Of a stretch of DNA of 64,000 nt, positions 35,687 to 48,358 are shown piece by piece. A model generated the notes under the pieces. The model was not told the origin of the DNA and searched no databases. It saw only the letters and a list, made by a program, of their open reading frames with translations. Each line of letters begins with the position of its first letter. Position 1 is the stretch's first letter. The stretch is from Phenylobacterium aquaticum (GTDB lineage Bacteria > Pseudomonadota > Alphaproteobacteria > Caulobacterales > Caulobacteraceae). The stretch spans positions 1 through 64,000 of the forward strand of contig CANCJJ010000011.1 of NCBI GenBank assembly GCA_947378305.1, read 5' to 3'. A program made the translations under genes and the position numbers.

Positions 35687-36580
35687 TTGGTCAGATCCGT
35701 GTTTCAGCACACCCTTCGCGCGCCTGTGGATTTCGCGGGCATCGGGGTTCACACAGGCGCTGAAGTTCAGGTACGGGTCCTCCCGGCTGCAGCTGGCGCT
35801 GGCCTGGTTTTTGTCCGGACGGACCTGGACGAAGGCGATACCCGGATTCCGGCCACGGGTCGTGCGGTCTGCAAGACCCAGCTGGGTACAGTCATCGGCA
35901 ACAGCGCGGGCGTGACGGTTTCAACGATTGAGCACCTGATGGCAGCCCTGATCATGTCGGGGATCGATAATGCGGTCATCGAGGTGGATGGCCCGGAAAT
36001 GCCCATCATGGATGGTTCGGCCCTGGCCTTCATCCAGGGCCTGGATGGGGCAGGCCGTCGCGAGCAGTCCATGCCGCGCCGTTACATTGAAATCCTGGAT
36101 GTGATCGAGGTGGTTGACGGCGACAAGCGGGCCAGCCTCAAGCCGTCCGCCCAGTTCGAGGTCGCCTTCGACATTGCCTTTGGCTCGGCGGCCATTGGGC
36201 GTCAGTCCATCGATCTCGTCGTCAATGAAGACAGCTTCCGGCGCGAGCTTGCCGATTGCCGGACCTTCGGGTTCCTGCATGAGGTCGAAGCCCTGCGCTC
36301 CATGGGGCTTGCCCGGGGTGGGTCCATGGACAATGTGGTCGTGATCGAGGGCGACGAGATCCTCAATCCAGAAGGTCTGCGCCGGTCGGACGAGTTTGTG
36401 CGTCACAAGGCCCTGGATGCCATTGGTGACCTGTCGGTCCTCGGGGCCCCGATCCTGGGGCGTTTCGAAGGCGTACTGGCCGGACACGGGATCAATAACG
36501 CCCTGGTTCGCGCCCTTCTGGCCTCGCCCCATGCCTGGCGTGAACGCACCCTGGTCGAAGACCTGGCCCTCGCCGTCTAG
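35687..36580 (+). CDS. lpxC: UDP-3-O-acyl-N-acetylglucosamine deacetylase
   Basis: LpxC catalyses the committed step of lipid A synthesis, a zinc-dependent deacetylation. The 297-residue product has 'HTLRAPVDFAGIGVHTG', zinc ligand His83 ('IEHLMAALIMSGIDNAVIEV', in part), 'DGPEMPIMDGSA', and His240 and Asp244 in 'VRHKALDAIGDL', with general acid His267 in 'AGHGINNALVRALL'. The start is uncertain: I chose TTG 35687, which has AAAGG seven bases upstream and begins 'MVRSVFQHTL'; a TTG at 35606 would add 27 residues. In many dcw clusters lpxC follows ftsZ, as here; the hairpin between suggests its own promoter. Confidence 0.93.
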   Translation: MVRSVFQHTLRAPVDFAGIGVHTGAEVQVRVLPAAAGAGLVFVRTDLDEGDTRIPATGRAVCKTQLGTVIGNSAGVTVSTIEHLMAALIMSGIDNAVIEVDGPEMPIMDGSALAFIQGLDGAGRREQSMPRRYIEILDVIEVVDGDKRASLKPSAQFEVAFDIAFGSAAIGRQSIDLVVNEDSFRRELADCRTFGFLHEVEALRSMGLARGGSMDNVVVIEGDEILNPEGLRRSDEFVRHKALDAIGDLSVLGAPILGRFEGVLAGHGINNALVRALLASPHAWRERTLVEDLALAV

Positions 36581-36684
36581 GCAATCTGGACCAGAACTGT
36601 ATTTGGCGCGGTTGCGCGGGACACGGCGTGGTGTAGAACCTAGTCTCACAGGCGCGGGGGCGCGCTTTGGTATTTGAGGTGACG

Positions 36685-37635
36685 GTGTACTTGCTCCGCA
36701 ATTCCTGGGTTCGACCGGCAACGGTTGCAGTGATGATGGCCCTCGCCCTGGCGGGCTGTGCCAGCAAGCCAAAAAAGCCCCAACTGGCCTATGAAGAGCG
36801 CCCGGTTGAGTTGCTCTATGCGACGGGTTCCGACCGCATGGACAAGCATCTGTGGTCCCAGGCCGTCAATTATTTCGCCGAGGTCGAGCGTCAGCATCCC
36901 TATTCGGAATGGTCCCGTCGCGCCATTTTGATGACCGCCTATGCGCACTATCAGGCCGGGAACTATGCGGAGTCCATCGGCGATGCCGACCGGTTCCTGT
37001 CGCTCTATCCCGGGAATGCGGCGGCGGCTTACGCCTATTACATGAAGGCTGTCTGCTATTTCGACCAGATCGTGGATGTGGGCCGCGACCAGGCCTCTAC
37101 AGGCCAGGCCCTGGAAGCCCTGCGTGATGTGGTCCAGCGTTATCCAAAGTCTGAATATGCGGCGGATGCCCGTCTGAAGATCGACATGGTCAATGACCAG
37201 CTGGCCGGCAAGGAAATGACCATTGGCCGGTATTACCTGCGCGCCGGCGACACCCTTTCGGCGATTGGCCGATTCCGTGCGGTCATTGATCGCTACCAGA
37301 CCACGTCCCATACGCCAGAGGCCCTTTACCGGTTGGTCGAAGCCTATCTGACCATGGGCCTGCTGGATGAGGCCAAGGCCAATGGGGCCGTCCTGGGCTA
37401 TAACTATCCGGGCGATATCTGGTACCGGGACGCCTATCAGCTGCTGACGTCAAAGGGCCTCAAGCCCGCCGTCCTGCCCGATGGCAAGCCCCGTCAGGGC
37501 CTGAAACTTCCGTTCGTGAAGGACAAGTCCAAGACCCTGAAGCCCGAGGGCGCGTCCTCGCCGAAGCCTGAGCGTTTTCTGGGCCTGCCCTTCCAGCGCG
37601 CCAGGGCCAAGGCCGCCAGCCCGGCTGGAACCTGA
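36685..37635 (+). CDS. bamD: Outer membrane assembly lipoprotein BamD
   Basis: BamD is the essential lipoprotein of the BAM complex that inserts beta-barrel proteins into the outer membrane. The product (316 residues) has a signal peptide with lipobox LAGC (Cys25) and about five TPR-like helical repeats ('AVNYFAEVERQHPYSEWSRR', 'YAHYQAGNYAESIGDADRFLSLYPG'). The start is not ATG: GAGG at 36676-36679 fits GTG 36685 best; TTG 36667, GTG 36679 and TTG 36691 are also possible. The C-terminal 80 residues are rich in Lys/Pro and exceed the E. coli protein. It precedes recN by 100 bases. Confidence 0.92.
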   Translation: MYLLRNSWVRPATVAVMMALALAGCASKPKKPQLAYEERPVELLYATGSDRMDKHLWSQAVNYFAEVERQHPYSEWSRRAILMTAYAHYQAGNYAESIGDADRFLSLYPGNAAAAYAYYMKAVCYFDQIVDVGRDQASTGQALEALRDVVQRYPKSEYAADARLKIDMVNDQLAGKEMTIGRYYLRAGDTLSAIGRFRAVIDRYQTTSHTPEALYRLVEAYLTMGLLDEAKANGAVLGYNYPGDIWYRDAYQLLTSKGLKPAVLPDGKPRQGLKLPFVKDKSKTLKPEGASSPKPERFLGLPFQRARAKAASPAGT

Positions 37636-37735
37636 CTGAGGCGGGCGGGATTTTTCGCGCAGGACGGACGAGCGGTTTGAAAATCCTTGCAGGGATACCC
37701 TTCCGGTCTGGGCGAATCCGGGCGATCCTAGTCGC

Positions 37736-41522
<3,787 letters not shown>

Positions 41523-41525
41523 CGT

Positions 41526-43346
41526 TTAGCCCGCGATAGGCGCGCAGGCCGCTTCAAGCCACTTGCGAACCTCTGGCTCAAGCCGGGGCCCCAGTTCGGC
41601 CAGGACGCGGGCATGATAGGCGTCGAGTTGCGCCTGCTCAGCGGGGCTCAGCATGTCCGCCAGGATCAGATTGCGATCGATCGGGGCCAGGGTCAGGGCC
41701 TTAAAGCCGTGCATGGGCCGCTCGCCCCCGGCAATGGTGTGGGCTTCCGTTACATATTGCAGGTTCTCGATCCGGATGCCGTATTCGCCTTCCTTGTAAA
41801 AGCCCGGCTCATTGGAGACGATCATGCCCGGGCGAAGGGCGACGAAGTTGGGCAGTTTGGCGATCCGGTGCGGGCCTTCGTGCACGCCGAGATAGACGCC
41901 GACGCCATGGCCTGTGCCATGGTCATAGTCCAGTCCGCGTGCCCAGAGCGGAGCACGGGCCAGAACATCCATGGCCGAGCCGGTTGTTCCGGTGGGGAAC
42001 CGCAAGGCCGCCAGAGCCAGGTGTCCCTGAAGGACGAGGGTGAACCGCTCCTGCATCTCCCGGGTCGGGGTGCCAATGGCCATGGTGCGGGTCACATCCG
42101 TGGTGCCGTCGGGATATTGTCCGCCGGAATCGACCAGCAGCAGGGAGCCCGGGACGGTGCGTGTATTGCTGCGCTCTGAGGGGTGATAGTGCGGCAGGGC
42201 GGCATTGCCCCTGGCGGCGGCAATGGTGTTGAAGGACAGGTCCCTGAGGCCCTCGACCTCGTCGCGGAAGGCTTCCAGGCGGGTGGCGACCTCGATCTCG
42301 TCGGGCAGGGAGGTCTGGGCCTCGGTCGCAATCCAGTGCAGGAACCGGGTCAGGGCCACGCCATCGCGGACATGGGCCGAGAGGGTTCCGGCGATCTCAA
42401 CCGGGTTCTTGCAGGCCCTGGGCAGGGCACAGGGGTCTTCCCCCCGCACAACCCTGGCCCCGGCAGATTCCAGGGCATCGAAATACCAGGCCGAGGACTG
42501 GGCCGGGTCGACGAGGACGGACTTGCCCTTTAGGTCGGCCAGGGCGTCGGCTAGGTCATTGGGGGTATCCAGCTGCACCTGATTGCCGAGCCAGGCCCCA
42601 AGATCGGGTGTGACCTTGGCCGGGTCGAGGAAGAGCCGGGCCGTGCCATCGGCCCGCACCAGGGCCTGGGCGAGGGGCAGGGGGGTTCGGCTCACGTCTC
42701 CGCCCCGGACATTGAACAGCCAGGCGATGGAGGCCGGTGCGGTGATGACGGCGGCGTCTGCGCCTGCGGCGGTCAGGGCGGCACTGATCCGGCTCCGCTT
42801 GCTCTGGGAGTCTTCGCCGGCAAATTCCAGGGCATGGGGCCAGACCGGGGCCATGGGCTGGTCCGGTCGGTCCGTGCCCCAGGCCAGGTCGAGGGGGTTG
42901 GGGGAGACGGGCTTCAGGCTGGCGCCGGACCGGGCAAGGGCGGACTTTAGATGGGCCAGGGCGTCGGGGCTGTGCAGCCGGGGGTCATAGCCAATGACCT
43001 GACCCTTTGAGGTCGCCTCGGCGAGATAGGCGGGCACGCCGCCCTCGACCAGATCCCGGATCTCGAACACGGCCGGATCGACCTGGGCCCGGACCTGGAT
43101 GGTATAGCGTCCATCGGCAAAGACAGCGGCCTTGTCAGTCAGGATCACGGCGGCCCCGGCGGAGCCTGTAAAGCCACTGGCCCAGGCCAGCCGGTCATTG
43201 GCGGCGGGCAGGTATTCGTTCTGGTGCTCGTCCTCATGGGGAATGATGAAGCCATCAAGCCCCTGGGCCTTCATGGCCGCCCGGATGAGAGGAACGTGGC
43301 GCGGGCCAAAGGCCGGCGTGGTGGATTCAGTAAAGGTCTGGCGCAT
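41526..43346 (-). CDS. Aminopeptidase P family (Xaa-Pro, M24) metallopeptidase
   Basis: This 606-residue peptidase is of the long type with two creatinase-like N-terminal domains followed by the M24 pita-bread domain. It removes N-terminal residues that precede proline, with two metal ions. Metal ligands are visible in 'LLVDSGGQYPDGTTDVTR' (two Asp), 'HGVGVYLGVHEGPH' (His), 'IVSNEPGFYKEGEYG' (Glu) and 'IRIENL' (Glu). ATG 43346 begins 'MRQTFTESTTPAFGPRHVPLIRAAM' (part); the open frame back to 43592 overlaps the divergent gene and is not family-like. It converges on ligA with three bases between stops and so shares no terminator with it. Confidence 0.93.
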   Translation of the reverse strand: MRQTFTESTTPAFGPRHVPLIRAAMKAQGLDGFIIPHEDEHQNEYLPAANDRLAWASGFTGSAGAAVILTDKAAVFADGRYTIQVRAQVDPAVFEIRDLVEGGVPAYLAEATSKGQVIGYDPRLHSPDALAHLKSALARSGASLKPVSPNPLDLAWGTDRPDQPMAPVWPHALEFAGEDSQSKRSRISAALTAAGADAAVITAPASIAWLFNVRGGDVSRTPLPLAQALVRADGTARLFLDPAKVTPDLGAWLGNQVQLDTPNDLADALADLKGKSVLVDPAQSSAWYFDALESAGARVVRGEDPCALPRACKNPVEIAGTLSAHVRDGVALTRFLHWIATEAQTSLPDEIEVATRLEAFRDEVEGLRDLSFNTIAAARGNAALPHYHPSERSNTRTVPGSLLLVDSGGQYPDGTTDVTRTMAIGTPTREMQERFTLVLQGHLALAALRFPTGTTGSAMDVLARAPLWARGLDYDHGTGHGVGVYLGVHEGPHRIAKLPNFVALRPGMIVSNEPGFYKEGEYGIRIENLQYVTEAHTIAGGERPMHGFKALTLAPIDRNLILADMLSPAEQAQLDAYHARVLAELGPRLEPEVRKWLEAACAPIAG

Positions 43347-43416
43347 GGGGGCAATGTAAAGCCATACTCGACCCGCGCAATCCCACTTATCGGACCATGC
43401 ACAAGAGCGACCCACC

Positions 43417-43764
43417 ATGCCCACGCCAGATCGACGCGACCTGATAAACCAGTTCAAGGACCGCAAGGTTTCGGCCGGAATCTTTGCGGTTCGGAACCTG
43501 GGGACGGGCGCGCGCTGGCTGGGTGTGACCCAGAATCTCGGGTCCCAGCAGAACGGCACCTTTTTCGAACTTCGCACGGGCTCCCATCGCAATGGACCGC
43601 TCCAGGCGGCCTGGAAGGCAGAGGGGGCGGAAGCCTTTGTCTATGAGGTGGTCGAGGCCGTGGATGTGGAGGGTCTCGTACCCTATCAGCGCGGCCAGAG
43701 GCTGAAGGAAAGGCTGAACCATTGGCTCGCCTCAGACCCCAAGGCCCAGCCGATCGTCGCCTAG
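43417..43764 (+). CDS. GIY-YIG nuclease-like small protein
   Basis: This 115-residue protein resembles a group of small proteins annotated as GIY-YIG nuclease family in alphaproteobacteria: 'SAGIFAVRNLGTGARWLGVTQNLGSQQN' (in part) stands where the two GIY and YIG strands lie, followed by 'LRTGSHRNGPLQAAWKAEGAEAF'. The catalytic tyrosines of true GIY-YIG enzymes are replaced (GIF, WLG), so nuclease activity is doubtful. The ATG lacks a strong ribosome binding site. It is divergent from the aminopeptidase gene, with a 70-base shared promoter gap. Confidence 0.7.
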   Translation: MPTPDRRDLINQFKDRKVSAGIFAVRNLGTGARWLGVTQNLGSQQNGTFFELRTGSHRNGPLQAAWKAEGAEAFVYEVVEAVDVEGLVPYQRGQRLKERLNHWLASDPKAQPIVA

Positions 43765-43811
43765 GGCCTGATTGCTGTGTTTACCGACGTCTGAGTCGAT
43801 ACCGACAGCCG

Positions 43812-44681
43812 CTAGGCGCGGACCAGGACCAGGGCGGACCAGGCATCCCGGTGAATCCGCCGGGCCAGCCGGAAGCCCCGGGACTGATAGGCGGCGAAGA
43901 CGCGCCGCTCCTGGGTGCGCAGCAGGCCTGACAAGATAGCAATGCCGCCGGGCTTCAGAGCGCCCTTGATGTCCTGGGCCAGGGCGACGAGGGGCGCCGC
44001 CAGAATATTGGCAAAGACCAGATCATAGGGGGCCTGGACGCGCACATCGCGGTGTCCGAGCCCGGAGGCATAGACAAAGCGGGCATTTGCGGCCCGGTTC
44101 AGCTTGGCATTTTCGCCGGCAATCCGCACTGAGGGCCGGTCAATATCGGTCCCCACGGCAATGGGGGTTCCTGTGCGCGCCGCAGCTATGGCCAGAACGC
44201 CGGTGCCTGCGCCCACATCCAGAACCCGGTTGAACCGGCGGCGTTTGAGCAGGGTGTCATAGGCCAGGAGGCATCCCACCGTGGTGCCATGGTGGCCGGT
44301 TCCGAAGGCTGCACCTGCCTCGATGCGAAGGGTGACGGCATTGGTCGGTGCCCGTCCCTTGTCATGGGCCCCATAAACGAAGAAACGCCCGGCACGGACC
44401 GGGGGCAGGCCGGACAGGGCCATGGCCAGCCAGTCGGCGTCTGCGAGCTTCTCGACAACCGTAATCATGCCCGGAAAATCCGCCAGGCAACGGGTCAGCC
44501 CTTCGGCTTCCTCGGTCGTGGTCGGGAAGGCATCAATGCGCCAGAGCCCCTTGTCCTCGTCCTCTTCCAGAATGGAATAGGTGACCATTTCCAGGGCTGG
44601 ATCGGCATCTATGGCCTGGGCTGCGGCCTCGGCCTCGGCGCGTGCGCCCCGGGCAATGATCTGAACGGCATCTTCACTCAT
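43812..44681 (-). CDS. prmA: Ribosomal protein L11 methyltransferase
   Basis: PrmA methylates several amino groups of ribosomal protein L11. The 289-residue product has an N-terminal substrate-binding domain and a class I SAM fold with '[20 protein letters not shown]', '[18 protein letters not shown]' and the catalytic-loop '[16 protein letters not shown]', which matches the NILA motif of PrmA. '[15 protein letters not shown]' is another PrmA hallmark. AGAGGGAG before ATG 44681 serves as ribosome binding site. It follows uvrD on the same strand after 57 bases. Confidence 0.93.
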   Translation of the reverse strand: MSEDAVQIIARGARAEAEAAAQAIDADPALEMVTYSILEEDEDKGLWRIDAFPTTTEEAEGLTRCLADFPGMITVVEKLADADWLAMALSGLPPVRAGRFFVYGAHDKGRAPTNAVTLRIEAGAAFGTGHHGTTVGCLLAYDTLLKRRRFNRVLDVGAGTGVLAIAAARTGTPIAVGTDIDRPSVRIAGENAKLNRAANARFVYASGLGHRDVRVQAPYDLVFANILAAPLVALAQDIKGALKPGGIAILSGLLRTQERRVFAAYQSRGFRLARRIHRDAWSALVLVRA

Positions 44682-44738
44682 GCGCTCCCTCTAAAGGCTC
44701 CAGGCGCAATTGGCGAGACGCGGTTGTTGTTTTGCGGG

Positions 44739-47075
44739 TCAGGTCTTTTCGACAAAGCTGTCTATGACCTTTTTTTCGCCCGCCTTTTCGAAGTCCACCG
44801 TCAGCTTGTTGCCGTCAATCACCGTGATCTGGCCATAGCCGAACTTCTGATGGAAGACCCGCTCGCCCCGGCTGAAGGCGCTGGCGACCGAAGGGGCGGA
44901 GGAGGCAATCAGGCGGCCCTGGCCTTCAATCACCCGTGAGCGGTTTGCAGACGGACCGGAGGCGGGGGTTCGGTCCTGGGCACGTTTCCAGCCCGGGCTG
45001 CCATACCCGCCGCCGAAGCTCGGCGTTTCATCCCAGCGACTGGCGGTCTGCTGCATACCGGGCCCGCCGCCATAATAGCCGGTCTCTGACGCAGCCTCGA
45101 CATTTGCAAGCGGCAGCTCATCGACAAAGCGACTGGGCAATTGGCTGGTCCAGCGCCCATAGACCATGCGGTTGGCGACAAAGGAAATCCGGGCTTCCTC
45201 CCGGGCGCGGGTCAGGCCGACATAGGCGAGCCTGCGCTCTTCTTCGAGGCCCTTTTCCCCGGTCTCGTCCATGCTCCTCTGGGAGGGGAAGACGCCTTCC
45301 TCCCAGCCAGGCAGGAAGACGAGGGGGAATTCCAGCCCCTTTGCCGCATGCAGGGTCATGATCTGGACGGCATCGGCCTGGGGCCCCCGGTCCATGTCCA
45401 TGACCAGGGCGACATGTTCGAGATAGGCCTGAAGGGTATCAAACGCGCCCATGGACTGGACGAGTTCCTTCAGGTTTTCCAGCCGGGTCTGGGCCGTCGG
45501 GGTCTTGTCGAGGCGCAGGGCGTCAGTATAGCCGCTCTCCTCCAGAATCTGTTCCGTCAGCCGGGACTGGGCCACCACATCGGCCTGGGCGCGCCAGCGG
45601 TCGATGTCGCGGATGAAATTGGCCAGGGCGGTGCGGGTTCGTGCGGGGAGGTCGTCTGACGTGATGATCTGCCGGGCTGCGGTCATGACCGGAACGCCCG
45701 AAAGCCGGGCCAGTTGCAGGAGTTTCTGGACGGAGGTCTCGCCAATGCCGCGCTTGGGGGTATTGACGATCCGCTCAAAGGCCAGGTCGTCGTCGGGAGA
45801 CTGGATCAGGCGCAGATAGGCGTGGGCGTCGCGGATTTCCGCCCGCTCGAAGAAGCGCGGTCCGCCCACCACCGTGTAGGGAATGGACAGCAAGACAAAG
45901 CGTTCTTCAAAGGCGCGCATCTGGAAGGAGGCCCGGACAAGTATGGCCATGCTGCGATAGGGGCGGGGGGGCTGGTCTGTCGTGCCACGCCGTGCCTTTT
46001 CGATCTCGTCGGCAATGAGGCGGCTCTCGGCTTCGCCATCCCAGACACCCCGGACAATGACCTTTTCGCCGCCGACCTGTTCGGTCCAGAGGGTCTTGCC
46101 GAGCCGGCCCTTATTGGCGCTGATCAGGCCCGATGCCGCTGCCAGAATATGGGCCGTTGAGCGGTAGTTCCGTTCCAGCCGCACGGTCTGCGCGCCCGGG
46201 AAGTCGCGCTCGAAGCGCAGGATATTGTCGACCTCGGCCCCGCGCCAGCCGTAGATCGACTGATCGTCATCGCCCACGCAGCAGACATTCCGGCTGGCCT
46301 GTCCCAGGAGCCGAAGCCAGAGGTACTGGGCGACATTGGTGTCCTGATACTCATCGACCAGCAGATAGCGGAACCGGCCGTGATATTCCGCCAGCACATC
46401 CGGGTGGGTCTGAAACAGGGTGAGGTTGTGCAACAGGAGATCGCCGAAATCGCAGGCATTCAGCACCCGAAGGCGGTCCTGATAGAGCTTGTAGAGGGTC
46501 TGGGCCTTGTTGCCGGCAAACCCGGCCCCTTCCGACGGGGTGAGCTTGTCCGGGGTCAGGCCCCGGTTCTTCCACTGGTCGATGAGCCCGGCCATGGCGC
46601 GCGGCGTCCAGCGCTTGGCGTCGACGTTTTCGGCCTCCATGACCTGCTTGATCAGGCGTTCCTGATCGTCTGTGTCCAGGATGGTGTAATTCGACTTCAA
46701 TCCGACCAGATCGGCATGACGGCGCAGAATCTGGGCGGCGATGGCGTGGAAGGTGCCCAGCCAGCGAAGCCCCTCGGCCTGGGGTCCGATCAGACTGGTG
46801 ATCCGCTCGCGCATTTCCCGGGCGGCCTTGTTGGTGAAGGTCACGACCAGCAATTCCCATGGCCTGGCCAGGCCGCTGGACAGGATGTGGGCCAGGCGGG
46901 TGGTCAGAACCCGGGTCTTGCCCGTGCCAGCCCCAGCCAGAACCAGGACCGGACCCTCGGTGGTCTCCACGGCCTGCCTCTGCTCGGCATTCAGGCCCTC
47001 CAGGTAATCCGGGCCACGAACGCGGGCGAGGTCACTGATACGCGGGGCGGGTGCGGGTGATTCCGGGGACGACAT
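44739..47075 (-). CDS. uvrD: ATP-dependent DNA helicase UvrD/PcrA
   Basis: This 778-residue superfamily 1 helicase unwinds DNA 3' to 5' in mismatch and nucleotide excision repair. It shows 'YLEGLNAEQRQAVETTEG' (Q motif), Walker A 'LAGAGTGKTRVLTTRLA' (48-54), 'LLVDEYQDTNVAQY' (motif II), 'VGDDDQSIYGWRGA' (III), 'RLERNYRS' (IV), 'TLHAAKGLEFPLVFLPG' (V) and 'EERRLAYVGLTRA' (VI). The C-terminal 'FHQKFGYGQITVIDGNKLTVDF' is the PcrA-type Tudor-like domain that binds RNA polymerase. ATG 47075 fits the family; the open frame up to 47399 runs through the neighbouring gene and was rejected. Confidence 0.96.
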   Translation of the reverse strand: MSSPESPAPAPRISDLARVRGPDYLEGLNAEQRQAVETTEGPVLVLAGAGTGKTRVLTTRLAHILSSGLARPWELLVVTFTNKAAREMRERITSLIGPQAEGLRWLGTFHAIAAQILRRHADLVGLKSNYTILDTDDQERLIKQVMEAENVDAKRWTPRAMAGLIDQWKNRGLTPDKLTPSEGAGFAGNKAQTLYKLYQDRLRVLNACDFGDLLLHNLTLFQTHPDVLAEYHGRFRYLLVDEYQDTNVAQYLWLRLLGQASRNVCCVGDDDQSIYGWRGAEVDNILRFERDFPGAQTVRLERNYRSTAHILAAASGLISANKGRLGKTLWTEQVGGEKVIVRGVWDGEAESRLIADEIEKARRGTTDQPPRPYRSMAILVRASFQMRAFEERFVLLSIPYTVVGGPRFFERAEIRDAHAYLRLIQSPDDDLAFERIVNTPKRGIGETSVQKLLQLARLSGVPVMTAARQIITSDDLPARTRTALANFIRDIDRWRAQADVVAQSRLTEQILEESGYTDALRLDKTPTAQTRLENLKELVQSMGAFDTLQAYLEHVALVMDMDRGPQADAVQIMTLHAAKGLEFPLVFLPGWEEGVFPSQRSMDETGEKGLEEERRLAYVGLTRAREEARISFVANRMVYGRWTSQLPSRFVDELPLANVEAASETGYYGGGPGMQQTASRWDETPSFGGGYGSPGWKRAQDRTPASGPSANRSRVIEGQGRLIASSAPSVASAFSRGERVFHQKFGYGQITVIDGNKLTVDFEKAGEKKVIDSFVEKT

Positions 47076-47116
47076 GAGAACATATCTAGCACATGCCGCA
47101 GGAGGCTTAAGCCTCC

Positions 47117-47362
47117 TTAGGTATCGAGGGGGTGGCCTTGCGCAAAGGCCAGGGCGGCAAGTCGGCAGGCCGAGGCCAGGGGGCGCTCGCCGCGCGCGTC
47201 GTCCAAAGTGATGATAAGACGTGCCAGGCTTTGGTTTCGAGCCTGGGCCATGGCGTCGAGGACGGCCCAGAACTCGGGCTCCAGGGCGATGGAGGTCGCA
47301 TGGCCTGCCAGCAGGACGGAGCGTTTTCGCAGACGGGACAAGGGGGCGGGCTTTGGAGGCAT
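47117..47362 (-). CDS. Ribbon-helix-helix domain protein (RHH_4)
   Basis: This 81-residue protein matches the RHH_4 family of alphaproteobacteria: 'RKRSVLLAGHATSIALEPEFWAVLDAMA' (quoted in part: RSVLLAGHATSIALEPEFW) is the strand and first helix, followed by 'SLARLIITLDDAR' and 'SACRLAALAFAQGH'. The family is presumed to bind DNA as a dimer, but targets are unknown. It lies 41 bases upstream of uvrD on the same strand and may be cotranscribed. In other alphaproteobacteria this protein is often encoded beside a DUF4169 gene; here that gene is 2.3 kb away. Confidence 0.8.
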   Translation of the reverse strand: MPPKPAPLSRLRKRSVLLAGHATSIALEPEFWAVLDAMAQARNQSLARLIITLDDARGERPLASACRLAALAFAQGHPLDT

Positions 47363-47497
47363 GTTGGCAATTATGGCCCGTGCCCCGGCTAGATGCCAAG
47401 CACAGCCTCTGTTTTCCTGCGAAATCCCATGTCAGGTCTTGCCTAAGGGTGACGTGGACGTCATCTTTAGGCTCTGCTCTTTTTGAGGATCAGGATC

Positions 47498-48265
47498 ATG
47501 TCTGTTCAAGCCATCGACACCCTTCCCGCCGCAATGCGTCCCCTGCCGAAGCCGCGCCGGGAATGGGGTGCTGCCCTTCGGGCCGTGCGCAAGCTGGTGA
47601 AGGACAAGGAAGACACGACCCAGGTCTTCGAAATCATGCGGGCCCTGAACGGCACCTCGATCCGGGACTGTTATGACAAGATGCTCACCACCCTGTCCGG
47701 TGGCCGCCAGGCCTTTGAGCGCAAGGAACTTGTGGAACGGCTGATGGATGATGCCTGGCTGGATCAATTTGCCCCTGGCACCCTGGGGGCGGCCTATCGC
47801 CACTTTATTCGCTCCCAGCATCTGTCGGCCGAAGGTCTGGCCGAGGTGAGCCGCACAACCGGCGGGGATATCGATGTTCCCCATCCCCATGCCTGGATGG
47901 GGCGACGAGCCCGGGACGTGCATGACATCTGGCATGTGCTGTCCGGCTATCATCGGGATGCCCTGGGCGAGGCCTGCCTCGTGGCGTTTTCCTATGCCCA
48001 GCTTCGTGGACTGGGCTGGGCCCTGATTGCGGTGGCGGCGGTCCTGCGGTCCAGCGGCGGGGACTATCCCTATGCGCGGGCGATCTGGCAGGGCTATCAG
48101 CGCGGCAAGGCCGCAAGCTGGCTCCTGGCCGAAGATTACGAACACCTGCTGGGTGAACCGCTTGAGGCTGCCCGCCAGCGGCTGGGGATCACGCCAGCGA
48201 CCCTCTATAATGCCATACCGGCGGAAGCCCGCGACGCGGCTGTGCCCCAGGCGGTTGCGGCCTAG
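47498..48265 (+). CDS. Coq4 family ubiquinone biosynthesis protein
   Basis: This 255-residue Coq4 homologue carries the diagnostic HDxxH-x11-E zinc motif as His142-Asp143, His146 and Glu158 ('VHDIWHVLSGYHRDALGEA'). In eukaryotes Coq4 organises the ubiquinone synthesis complex and was shown to take part in C1 decarboxylation/hydroxylation of the ring; alphaproteobacterial members are presumed to act likewise. GAGGATCAGGATC before ATG 47498 gives the ribosome binding site; an in-frame start at 47483 would add five residues. It is divergent from the RHH gene; no other ubi gene is nearby. Confidence 0.85.
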   Translation: MSVQAIDTLPAAMRPLPKPRREWGAALRAVRKLVKDKEDTTQVFEIMRALNGTSIRDCYDKMLTTLSGGRQAFERKELVERLMDDAWLDQFAPGTLGAAYRHFIRSQHLSAEGLAEVSRTTGGDIDVPHPHAWMGRRARDVHDIWHVLSGYHRDALGEACLVAFSYAQLRGLGWALIAVAAVLRSSGGDYPYARAIWQGYQRGKAASWLLAEDYEHLLGEPLEAARQRLGITPATLYNAIPAEARDAAVPQAVAA

Positions 48266-48358
48266 GCTGAAGGCCTATCCAGGCGAGTCTAGACCTTGAT
48301 ACCCTAGGGGTTGGAAGGCCGGATTCAGGCACCCGCCACATGATTTGACTACCGTCTG

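Noticed and set aside
47076-47399. N-terminal extension of the uvrD reading frame
   Set aside because: The extra 108 residues lack helicase similarity and overlap the RHH gene in another frame; ATG 47075 gives the family start.
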